Shown in pieces: positions 54,356 to 61,995 of a stretch of 64,000 nt of DNA (its first letter is position 1; each line of letters opens with the position of its first letter). The stretch lies in assembly GCF_049274025.1 (NCBI RefSeq), contig NZ_JBASRV010000018.1; one strand, 5' to 3'. This DNA comes from Miniphocaeibacter sp012841535. GTDB lineage: Bacteria > Bacillota > Clostridia > Tissierellales > Peptoniphilaceae. Below the pieces are notes generated by a model. The model saw only the letters and a program-made list of their open reading frames with translations. It had not been told where the DNA came from and made no database searches. The position numbers were made by a program, and so were the translations under genes.

Positions 54356-54447
54356 CTTATAAAAATAATAACATTAATTATGAAAATATGCAACAGTATT
54401 TTTATAATGATATACTTAAATATATGCTATAGAAAGGAGAGCTATTT

Positions 54448-55194
54448 GTGTTTATTAATAACAGAATTAAATTAAGTGAACAATTAAAAATCGAACTTTT
54501 AAAATATATTGAAAATATGAGGGAGAGGGGAGAAGATAAACTTCCATCTGAAGATAATTTATCCAATATGTATAAGGTAAGCAGAACTACAGTACGAACA
54601 GTACTAGGTGAATTGGAAAATGAAGGAATAATTGTAAGAAAACATGGCAAAGGTACATTTTTAAATGAAAAATCCCTACCATTAAATACACAATTTTCAC
54701 CGGTTGCCCTTTATGTTGATATGATAAAAGAATTTGGATATAAATCTAAAGTAGAACATATAGGAGAACCTGAAATAGTAGAAAAAGTAGATAAAAATAT
54801 TTATAAAAAATTAGAAGTAAAAGAAGATGAAAAAATTGTTCTAACAAAAAAAATCTTTTTTGCAGACGATAAACCCTGTGTATTTTGTATAGATTATTTT
54901 CCATTGAAATTGCTAAACAATGAAAAAGATTTAGCATATATTAAAGACTATGAAGATTCATTATTTGATTTTTTTAAAAGTAAACTCAGTAAAGAAATAA
55001 TCGGTGATCAGGTGGAAATTATAACAACAACTAGAGATGAAACAGAAATATTATCCGAATATTTTCCTGAAAATGTTAAATCATTTTTACAGCTTAATTG
55101 TATAAACTTTGATGAAGAAAGAAATCCGATTGTTTATGCAGAAGAATATATAGATACTAATTTAATTAGATTTTATAGTTTAAGAAAGAAATAA
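54448..55194 (+). CDS. GntR/HutC-type regulator (UTRA domain)
   Basis: 248 residues: N-terminal winged helix (LPSEDNLSNMYKVSRTTVRTVLGEL, shown here in part; residues about 31-55) and C-terminal UTRA ligand domain (about 90-245; SKEIIGDQVEIITTTRDETE and NPIVYAEEYIDTNLIRFY). GTG start at 54448 behind GAAAGGAGAG. It is divergent from the deaminase-permease pair and likely controls them in response to a purine or related ligand. Confidence 0.85.
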   Translation: MFINNRIKLSEQLKIELLKYIENMRERGEDKLPSEDNLSNMYKVSRTTVRTVLGELENEGIIVRKHGKGTFLNEKSLPLNTQFSPVALYVDMIKEFGYKSKVEHIGEPEIVEKVDKNIYKKLEVKEDEKIVLTKKIFFADDKPCVFCIDYFPLKLLNNEKDLAYIKDYEDSLFDFFKSKLSKEIIGDQVEIITTTRDETEILSEYFPENVKSFLQLNCINFDEERNPIVYAEEYIDTNLIRFYSLRKK

Positions 55195-55198
55195 TAGG

Positions 55199-55325
55199 CA
55201 AAACAACAACTATTTTAGATATCTTGGAAATAATGGAGGAGGCAAGGGACAAAGACTACAAGATGGTTCCTGTGGCAATACTTCAAGTGGACAAGGTAGG
55301 AATTGTGTAAGATAAGTTAATAAAA
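55199..55325 (+). pseudogene. Duplicated 3' fragment of the DUF2680-like gene
   Basis: These bases closely match 52322-52446, the last 38 or so codons, stop codon and following bases of the secreted-protein gene. In frame they read NNGGGKGQRLQDGSCGNTSS and GQGRNCVR, then TAA at 55313-55315. There is no start or ribosome site. The two copies are direct repeats enclosing the purine module. Confidence 0.85.
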
Positions 55326-55332
55326 GATTTAC

Positions 55333-55367
55333 AAATCTCTCATATAAAAATATGGGAGATTTTTTTT
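55333..55367 (+). terminator. Intrinsic terminator
   Basis: AAATCTCTCATA and TATGGGAGATTT arms with a run of T, ending transcripts from the GntR gene and the fragment. Confidence 0.85.
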
Positions 55368-55392
55368 ATTTCAAATAAAAATCAAAAAACTA

Positions 55393-55463
55393 TTGACATA
55401 AAAAAGCACTTCATGTATTATGTACTTAGTTACTCAACTAACTAACCAACTAAGAGGAGGTGG
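55393..55463 (+). promoter_or_regulatory. Promoter and operator of the YtrA-type operon
   Basis: TTGACA (55393) and TATTAT (55416) with a 17-base spacer. CTTAGTT and AACTAAG form an inverted repeat around CAACTAACTAAC just downstream, a likely site for the GntR protein encoded next. Confidence 0.75.
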
Positions 55464-55467
55464 TTTT

Positions 55468-55833
55468 ATGGATATGACTTCTGACAGACCTATATTTTTA
55501 CAAATAGTAGATATGGTAGAAAATGAAATAATATCGGGAAATTTAAAAACAGAAGATCAGGCTCCATCAACAAATGAATTCTCAAAAATGTATAATATTA
55601 ACCCTGCAACAGCAAGAAAGGGTTTAACAATACTGGCAGATGAAGGAGTATTGTATAAAAAAAGGGGTTTAGGAATGTTTGTAACAGAAAAAGCAAGAGA
55701 AATAATAATAGAAAAAAGACAAAAGGAATTTTTAGACAATTTAGTACCGGAATTAATAAGGGAGGCTAAAAGACTGGATATAGATAAAAACAAGTTAATT
55801 GAATTAATAAGACAAATGGAGGTTGATGAATAA
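55468..55833 (+). CDS. GntR family repressor, YtrA subfamily
   Basis: A short 121-residue regulator consisting of the winged helix (SDRPIFLQIVDMVENEI, then NPATARKGLTILADEGVLYK) plus a helical dimerisation tail (about 75-121), the YtrA build. ATG 55468 behind AGAGGAGGTGG; the longer ORF start overlaps the operator. It is coupled to the ATPase gene by a TAATG overlap. YtrA-type repressors control ABC genes responding to cell-wall-active compounds. Confidence 0.88.
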   Translation: MDMTSDRPIFLQIVDMVENEIISGNLKTEDQAPSTNEFSKMYNINPATARKGLTILADEGVLYKKRGLGMFVTEKAREIIIEKRQKEFLDNLVPELIREAKRLDIDKNKLIELIRQMEVDE

Positions 55834-56690
55834 TGTTAGAAATAATAGATTATGGAAAAAAATACGGACAAAAAGAGATTCTTAAAAATATAAATTTAAA
55901 AATGGAAGACAGTAAAGTATACGGCTTAATAGGAAATAATGGAGTAGGAAAAACAACCTTACTACAATCTATATCCAACTTGAAAATAGGCTATACAGGT
56001 GAAATTAAATTTAATGGTCAGACTGTATTGGAAAACCAGTCAGTAGTTGAAGACATAGTCTATATTTCAGAAGATATGTTTGGAGAAGCCTTTTATACAG
56101 AATATAGGATTAAAAAACTTTTTAAAATCCTTTCACAGTTGTATAAAAATTGGGATTGGGAATTTAATACCTACCTTGTAGAAAAATTTAATATAAATTT
56201 AAAATCTAAATACAAAAAGCTTTCAAAAGGTGAAAAGAACCTGGTGAATTTAGTAATTGGCTTAACAACAAGAGGTAAAATAACAATATTTGATGAGCCA
56301 ACATCAGGACTTGATGCAAAAACAAGGTATGCCTTTTATCAGGTCTTAATGGAGGACTTAGAACTTAATCCAAGAATAATAATAATTTCCACCCACATAA
56401 TAGATGAGGCAGCAAATTACTTTGAAGATGTAATATTTTTAGCCGATAAAGAAGTGAAAATATTTGACTCAGTAGAAAATATTAACAAAAATGCCAAATC
56501 CTTTATGGGCTCACCGGAGAAGCTAGAAATACTAAAGGACAAAAATATAATAGATGTAGAAAAATTTGGTGGAATGGAAAAATATTATATTTATGACAAT
56601 TTTACAAAAGAAGAATTAGAGAAAATAGAAGAAAGTAATATAACAATTGAAAATATAACATTACAGAATTTAATTGTTCATACTAACTAA
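55833..56690 (+). CDS. ABC transporter ATPase, YtrB/BcrA-like
   Basis: 285 residues: Walker A GNNGVGKTT (about 35-43), signature LSKGEKNLVNLVIGL, Walker B ITIFDEPTSGLDAKTR, H-loop ISTHIIDE. The C-terminal 70 residues form an extra domain as in BcrA-type ATPases. It works with the membrane subunits that follow (56701, 57386 and perhaps 58636). Confidence 0.9.
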   Translation: MLEIIDYGKKYGQKEILKNINLKMEDSKVYGLIGNNGVGKTTLLQSISNLKIGYTGEIKFNGQTVLENQSVVEDIVYISEDMFGEAFYTEYRIKKLFKILSQLYKNWDWEFNTYLVEKFNINLKSKYKKLSKGEKNLVNLVIGLTTRGKITIFDEPTSGLDAKTRYAFYQVLMEDLELNPRIIIISTHIIDEAANYFEDVIFLADKEVKIFDSVENINKNAKSFMGSPEKLEILKDKNIIDVEKFGGMEKYYIYDNFTKEELEKIEESNITIENITLQNLIVHTN

Positions 56691-56700
56691 GGAGTATCAC

Positions 56701-57384
56701 ATGGAATGTTTATTAAAAATACAACTTAAAGAATATTTTAAAAACTTGATAAATTTTTTAATAGCATCTGTAGTTTTAAGTACAGTATTGAGTTTAATCT
56801 TATTTTTTGTTGAAGATATTAAAATCGGACTAAATAAGGAAGTCGTAAAATTAGTTCTTGCTGCTGGGGCATTACCCTTAATAACAATGTTTGCTTTAAT
56901 TGTAACTGTCGGAATGGTAATAGAATATGTAGTATCGGTAAAATTACATTTACTAGCAGGTTACAGTAGGAAAAGTATATTTAATGTAAATATTATTATG
57001 ATACTAGTAATGATTTTCACTAGTTGCCTAATAATAGCTACTATAGCATCTTTTGGTTTTAAAATAGGCGATGAAGAATTAATTTATCATAGTATGGATT
57101 TAAATATATTTTTTAATAGTTTCATTGGAACTTTTTTACAATTGCTATTATTAACCTTAACTGCAAGTTTTATTGCTATTTCCTTTAAGAAAAATATGGT
57201 ATTAGGATTTATAATTTTAATTTATGGCTTTTTATCATTAAATATCGTAGGTTTAACAGATCTGGATATTTCAATAGATATATTATTAAAAGAATTTACT
57301 ATGTCCTTTAAAGAATATATTTATTACCTAGTATTTTCCCTTGTATCACTAATAGGATATAAAGAAGTTTTAAGGAGATATTAA
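56701..57384 (+). CDS. ABC transporter membrane subunit 1
   Basis: 227 residues, about six helices, no signal peptide. The cytoplasmic loop AGYSRKSIFNVNIIM resembles TGQTRRSIFTNN in subunit 2 and VGYSRREIFKTTVF at 58636, so the three proteins are one family. ATG 56701 follows AAGGAG. Substrate unknown; the YtrA-type repressor suggests antimicrobial or envelope-related export. Confidence 0.8.
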   Translation: MECLLKIQLKEYFKNLINFLIASVVLSTVLSLILFFVEDIKIGLNKEVVKLVLAAGALPLITMFALIVTVGMVIEYVVSVKLHLLAGYSRKSIFNVNIIMILVMIFTSCLIIATIASFGFKIGDEELIYHSMDLNIFFNSFIGTFLQLLLLTLTASFIAISFKKNMVLGFIILIYGFLSLNIVGLTDLDISIDILLKEFTMSFKEYIYYLVFSLVSLIGYKEVLRRY

Positions 57385-57385
57385 A

Positions 57386-58023
57386 ATGAATAATTCAGTT
57401 AGGTTTTTCAAAACTAAAAAAAGGAATATTTATGGGACTTTTTATCCTTTCTTTTAGTTTTACTTATATTACTTGCTCTTTCTAAAATAAATATAGTAAG
57501 GGATTCTATAAGAATAAAAAGTACTTTTTTAGAATGGGATGAAATAATAAAATCCCTAGTAAATATATTTACAGTAATATATGCCATAGACTTTGCCATT
57601 AATATAGACTTACAAATATTAACGGGACAAACAAGAAGGTCCATTTTTACAAATAATGTGAAAATAATGGTCTTACTTGGAATAATTTATAGCTTATTTA
57701 TAAGCCTACTGGCAGTTTTGGGAATTAATATAAAAGTTACGGGAATGTTATTTAGTAAAATCGGTGAAATGGAGTTTTATAAATATTTTCTAGACTATTT
57801 TTTACAATTTTTAACAATATATTCACTAGCAGGTTTAATAACCTACTCCTTTAAAAAGAACTATATACTTGGTGGAGTAGCAATAGGAACTTTATTTGTA
57901 TTTGTCTTGGTATTTTATAACTTTATTCCAGAAACTAATAGCCTAGTAAATAATTTAATCTTTTCTCTACCCTTACTATTAATTGGAATAGTTGCTAATA
58001 AATTTATAATAGATTATTATTAA
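57386..58023 (+). pseudogene. ABC membrane subunit 2, frameshifted at a poly-A tract
   Basis: Start ATG 57386 gives MNNSVRFFKTKK, but the frame then stops after 24 codons. In the frame reached by adding one A to the seven-A run at 57416-57422, the reading continues without a stop as YLWDFLSFLLVLLILLALSK through TGQTRRSIFTNN to TAA at 58021-58023. The restored protein has about 213 residues with six helices, like its neighbours. Slippage at the tract could restore it. Confidence 0.85.
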
Positions 58024-58076
58024 AAATAGAAATAGTGTATTATATATAATAATTATTATTTAAATTAGGAGAAAAA

Positions 58077-58610
58077 ATGGAAACAAAGAGTGTAAGTTTT
58101 AAACAGGTATTTAAGGAAATAATATCAACAGTTGTACTAGCGGCAATTATAGCATTTCTAATTTTGAAATTTATAGGTGGAACAACAATAGTCGATGGTA
58201 TTAGTATGGAGCCAACATTAAAAACAAATGACTTTATCCTAGTAAATAGAATAGGATTTCTTCTAGATGACTTAAAATATGGAGATATTATTCAGTTCCA
58301 TAGTCCTTACAAGGAAAAGAAGGACTTTATTAAAAGAGTTATAGCTGTAGAAGGAGATACAGTAGAAATTAAAAATAATAGGGTTTATGTTAATGAAAAT
58401 GAACTTGTAGAAAACTATACAATGACTAAGGGAATAACCGGTTTTACAAATGAAAAATATTGGGAAATAGGAAAGGATGAAGTTTTTGTATTAGGAGATA
58501 ATAGGGAGCATAGTAATGACAGTCGGGCTTTTGGTCCAATAAAAACAGACTCAATAGTTGGAATTGCATTTTTAAGGCTCTATCCATTTAAGGAAATTAA
58601 GAAGTTCTAA
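58077..58610 (+). CDS. Signal peptidase I
   Basis: Type I signal peptidase of 177 residues with one N-terminal helix (about 13-33). Catalytic Ser43 is in DGISMEPTLK and Lys86 in KKDFIKRVIAVEGD; C-terminal VLGDNREHSNDSRAFGPI is the conserved box E. It acts on the outer membrane face, cutting export signals. Its place inside an ABC operon is unusual and suggests a dedicated substrate or simple insertion. GGAGAAAA site. Confidence 0.93.
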   Translation: METKSVSFKQVFKEIISTVVLAAIIAFLILKFIGGTTIVDGISMEPTLKTNDFILVNRIGFLLDDLKYGDIIQFHSPYKEKKDFIKRVIAVEGDTVEIKNNRVYVNENELVENYTMTKGITGFTNEKYWEIGKDEVFVLGDNREHSNDSRAFGPIKTDSIVGIAFLRLYPFKEIKKF

Positions 58611-58635
58611 ATAATATAAACTTCAGAGGTGAAAT

Positions 58636-59286
58636 ATGAACAATTATAAAAAATTATCAAAATATGTTTTTAAAAGTATATTACCACCTTTAACAATAGG
58701 AGTTTTAATATTTATATTTTTAAATATATTTGATGAAGCAAAAATGAATTACAATAATCTTCCAGATATTTTTAATGATAATTTTGTATTTAAATTATTG
58801 GTCTTATTAAAAATAGGTGTAATACTTGCAATATTAACAATTGGCATATCTGCAATTATTAATATACAAACTCCAATCTTAGTAGGTTATTCAAGAAGGG
58901 AAATATTTAAAACAACAGTATTTTTAATACTCTTGCTTTCAACTATATTTTCAGTTTTAATAACAATAGCTGGATTATTAGCAAGAGAACCCTTTAACTT
59001 AAACATGGCTTTAGGAAGTTTTTTTAAATTCTTTGCAATAAACTTCTTACTTGCTAGCCTTACTGTGTTTTATGCATCAATATACAAGGTGAATATAGTA
59101 GCCGGAGTTTTAATTACAACAGCAAGTGTACTTGCTTTAATAACTGTTTTTATTATTAACTTTCGTGGCGAACTAGTAATACTAAATTATATAAACTTAT
59201 TAACAGCAATTAAAAATTATAGTTTATTACTTGTTTTTTCAATAGCTTTATTATTTGTCTATAAAAAAATATTAAATAAGATTTAG
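58636..59286 (+). CDS. ABC-2-like membrane protein, third member of the family
   Basis: 216 residues, six predicted helices, with VGYSRREIFKTTVFLI in the first cytoplasmic loop, matching subunits 1 and 2. It follows signal peptidase by 25 bases with an AGAGGTG site and a terminator after it. It is probably a further permease partner of the ATPase at 55833, or a substitute for the broken subunit 2. Confidence 0.7.
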   Translation: MNNYKKLSKYVFKSILPPLTIGVLIFIFLNIFDEAKMNYNNLPDIFNDNFVFKLLVLLKIGVILAILTIGISAIINIQTPILVGYSRREIFKTTVFLILLLSTIFSVLITIAGLLAREPFNLNMALGSFFKFFAINFLLASLTVFYASIYKVNIVAGVLITTASVLALITVFIINFRGELVILNYINLLTAIKNYSLLLVFSIALLFVYKKILNKI

Positions 59287-59317
59287 AAGATGTTACTTTT
59301 TAAGTAATGTCTTTTTT
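59287..59317 (+). terminator. Terminator of the YtrA-type operon
   Basis: AGATGTTACTT and AAGTAATGTCT arms followed by a T-run. Confidence 0.75.
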
Positions 59318-59414
59318 ATTTTATAAATTTAGAAATAATTGCCCCTACAATTATCATAACTACAAGGGCTAAAATCATAGCTAATAAGTTTTTTTTATCA
59401 TTATTGTCTGACAT
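59316..59414 (-). CDS. 32-residue single-helix membrane peptide
   Basis: Minus-strand ORF with an ideal AAGGAGGAGATTTT site. The product has an acidic/basic hydrophilic start (MSDNNDKKN), one hydrophobic helix (LLAMILALVVMIIVGAII) and a SKFIK tail. It is too short for a family call. The ribosome site and clean membrane pattern support translation. Confidence 0.6.
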   Translation of the reverse strand: MSDNNDKKNLLAMILALVVMIIVGAIISKFIK

Positions 59415-59561
59415 AAAATCTCCTCCTTGCCTATATTTTATAAAGTAAAAACTTAAAATACAAATATTTTTCGCTTATATATTAAAAATAAATAAATTTA
59501 CTAATATATTAAACAACATTAGCCTAAGAATGTGATAAAATGGTACAAAGGAGGATGTATA

Positions 59562-60815
59562 ATGAAGAAACTTAAAAATAAAATAATATTAATATTATTG
59601 TTAGCATTTACATTAACATCATGTAATAAAGAAGAAACAGAACCATTAGGGAAATTAATAATGGAAGAATCCGATTATGCATACTTACAAGAGTATTATG
59701 ATTTGGATTTAGAGAAAAAATCAACAGTAGATGTAAAGGGAATAAATGAAAGCTTTGAAACAATATTTGGAGAAGAAGCAGTAAAAATTGAAGGGAATTA
59801 TTCTGCAGATAAATTAATAGAAGTATCAATAAAAAATGCACAATATGAGGAATTAGCTCTCACCTATAACAAGGACAAGGTAAATGAAAAATTAAACAAT
59901 TACTATAAAGTAAAAGTAAATAGTAAAAATAAAAACTACTTAGCCTGTGCATTGGATTTAGGAATAGTAAATAGTGACATAGTTAAGGAAATATACAAAG
60001 AAAATAAACTGGATACCGACAATTTTGCCTATATAATAACTAGAGTAATAAATAGTACAGGAGTAGGGCGAAACTGTATAGGTAGTATTTATGACACGGA
60101 CATTGGTTCTAAAATAAACAATACATGGGAATCCTTCTTACTCTTTAAAGATGAAAAACTAGAAGAAGTTGGCTATGAGGCAGTAAAAAATGGAACAGTA
60201 ACAGGTTATAACTTAAAAACATCAGAAAATGATTCTAACTTTATAAAAGATAAAACCATAGTTTATGGACATTCAGACATAAAACATGCCCATCAACTAG
60301 TTGGACTATTAAGAAGTGAAAACATACAGGCTAAAATTCAACTAGAGCCAAAAATTTCAATCTACAAATACTTACTTGAATGGGGACCAGTTCCGGAAGC
60401 AAGTCCAACCTATGAAGTAGTACAGGATGGAGAGGACTATTTTGTACATGCAGTTGAATATGATTTAGCAATAGAATTTTTATCAGAAGATGAAATGGAA
60501 AAATTTAATGATATTATAGAAAAATACGCTAAGAAAAATGAAGGTAATGAAGAAGCAAAAGGACTATTATACGAATCTTGGTGGCAACCATTGTATTCAA
60601 CAACAAATAGCAATATGAACAAAGAAGAATATGTAGAAATAGTTGATAATATAGTAAAAAATGGAATATATGAAATACATTCTTTTTCAACAGTAGAAGA
60701 CAAGGAAAAAGTAAAAGCAGAGCTAACAGAAAACAATGACTTTGAAAGCGAACAAAGAACAATATATTGTAACAAAGCCTTTTACAATTACTTAATAGGG
60801 GAAGACTATCAATAA
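59562..60815 (+). CDS. Lipoprotein of unknown function
   Basis: 417 residues with a lipoprotein signal (KNKIILILLLAFTLTSCNKE, Cys at about residue 22). ATG 59562 follows AAAGGAGGATG; the longer ORF start would spoil the signal. The mature part is acidic and soluble, with no domain that I recognise. Segments such as VYGHSDIKHAHQLVGLLRSE and WGPVPEASPTYEVVQDGEDYF may help a search. It is a single-gene unit. Confidence 0.7.
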   Translation: MKKLKNKIILILLLAFTLTSCNKEETEPLGKLIMEESDYAYLQEYYDLDLEKKSTVDVKGINESFETIFGEEAVKIEGNYSADKLIEVSIKNAQYEELALTYNKDKVNEKLNNYYKVKVNSKNKNYLACALDLGIVNSDIVKEIYKENKLDTDNFAYIITRVINSTGVGRNCIGSIYDTDIGSKINNTWESFLLFKDEKLEEVGYEAVKNGTVTGYNLKTSENDSNFIKDKTIVYGHSDIKHAHQLVGLLRSENIQAKIQLEPKISIYKYLLEWGPVPEASPTYEVVQDGEDYFVHAVEYDLAIEFLSEDEMEKFNDIIEKYAKKNEGNEEAKGLLYESWWQPLYSTTNSNMNKEEYVEIVDNIVKNGIYEIHSFSTVEDKEKVKAELTENNDFESEQRTIYCNKAFYNYLIGEDYQ

Positions 60816-60819
60816 ACTA

Positions 60820-60850
60820 AAGAAGTGAATTTTATTTCACTTCTTTTTTT
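60820..60850 (+). terminator. Intrinsic terminator after the lipoprotein gene
   Basis: AAGAAGTGAA and TTTCACTTCTT arms with a T-run. Confidence 0.85.
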
Positions 60851-60900
60851 GTCTTAGTAAAAAAACTTACCTTCCTAAATATATAAATAGGAGGTAAAAA

Positions 60901-61884
60901 ATGATGAAAATAGGAGTAGATTTATCTAATTGGAATAATATGTCGGATATTAAGAAAGCAAAGGTTAATGGACTGGATTTTGCAATAATAAAAGCTGGTA
61001 GTGGAGTAACACCGCTAGACGGTAAATTTAATGCAATTTATGAGCAATGTAAAAAATACAGCATGTCGGTAGGCGCTTACTGGTATTTGTATTCTAAGAC
61101 GGTTACAGGAGCATTAAATGAAGTAAAAAACCTTCTTAACAATATTAAAGGGAAAAAATTTGAATATCCGATTTGGTTGGACTTTGAAGACCCTTCACAA
61201 GCAGGTTTAAGTAGAAAAACTAAAACGGAAATTGCAATAGCCTTTATGGATAAATTAGAAAAAGAAGGTTACTATACCGGTCTGTATACAATGGGGTCTT
61301 GGTTTAGCAATGAATTTGACTATTCATACAAATATAAGGGAAGAAGCTTAAAAGAATTTGATAAATGGGTAGCCCATTGGACATATAGTACAAATAAAAA
61401 ATCATCTTATGTAGATGAAAACACCGGAATTTGGCAATATTCAAATAAGGGAGAATTTACCGGTATAGGAAAAGCTGGTAATGGTTTAGACATGAATCTA
61501 GCTTTTAAAGATTATCCTAACATAATAAAGAAAAACAAACTAAATGGATTTAAAGAAAATGAATCTAGTAAAAAAGAAATTCCCAATATTTATAATATGA
61601 CAGGAGTATTTAAAATAGTAAAGCCACTCAAATGGACTAAAGAATTAAAAAAATCTTGGAATATAGTTATGGAATATTTTGACAGCAGTGAAAAAACACA
61701 GTATATAGTAATAGCTTCCGGTGAATATGAATTTAAAGGTACAAACCCAATAATAGTAGTAGATGAAAATTTAAATGGTCATACAAAAAGAAGGGAAATA
61801 ACAAAGTATTTAGTAAGAAATGAAAGGGAAGCTAATATATTAAAAAGTGGTCAAAAAAACTGGAATAAATTAAAACAAAAATAA
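60901..61884 (+). CDS. GH25 lysozyme-family muramidase, no signal peptide
   Basis: 327 residues. The GH25 barrel (about 1-205) has IGVDLSNWN at the N-terminus with the first catalytic Asp, YPIWLDFEDPSQ with the Asp/Glu pair (about 97-102), TGLYTMGSWF and GIWQYSNKGEFTGIG. A C-terminal domain of about 100 residues (KPLKWTKELKKSWNIVMEYF and following) is not recognised and may bind wall. No export signal is visible, so release would need lysis or another route, as for phage endolysins. The start may be 60901 or 60904. Confidence 0.85.
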   Translation: MMKIGVDLSNWNNMSDIKKAKVNGLDFAIIKAGSGVTPLDGKFNAIYEQCKKYSMSVGAYWYLYSKTVTGALNEVKNLLNNIKGKKFEYPIWLDFEDPSQAGLSRKTKTEIAIAFMDKLEKEGYYTGLYTMGSWFSNEFDYSYKYKGRSLKEFDKWVAHWTYSTNKKSSYVDENTGIWQYSNKGEFTGIGKAGNGLDMNLAFKDYPNIIKKNKLNGFKENESSKKEIPNIYNMTGVFKIVKPLKWTKELKKSWNIVMEYFDSSEKTQYIVIASGEYEFKGTNPIIVVDENLNGHTKRREITKYLVRNEREANILKSGQKNWNKLKQK

Positions 61885-61957
61885 TATATATTCGAAATAT
61901 ATTTGCAAAATATATTGTATATGGTTTAATATATAGTGAAGGGGAAGGTTACATAAG

Positions 61958-61993
61958 AAAAAGGAAAGGCGTATTTTTAGCCTTTCCTTTTTT
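61958..61993. terminator. Bidirectional terminator between lysozyme gene and ftsH
   Basis: AAGGAAAGGC and GCCTTTCCTT arms, with A and T runs on both sides. Confidence 0.85.
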
Positions 61994-61995
61994 AA

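Noticed and set aside
54307..54447. Purine riboswitch before the deaminase-permease operon
   Set aside because: The gap is only 141 bases and lacks the conserved riboswitch core; a GntR operator fits better.
57414..57644. A 76-codon minus-strand ORF over the frameshifted permease
   Set aside because: No ribosome site; the plus strand shows a clear broken membrane protein.
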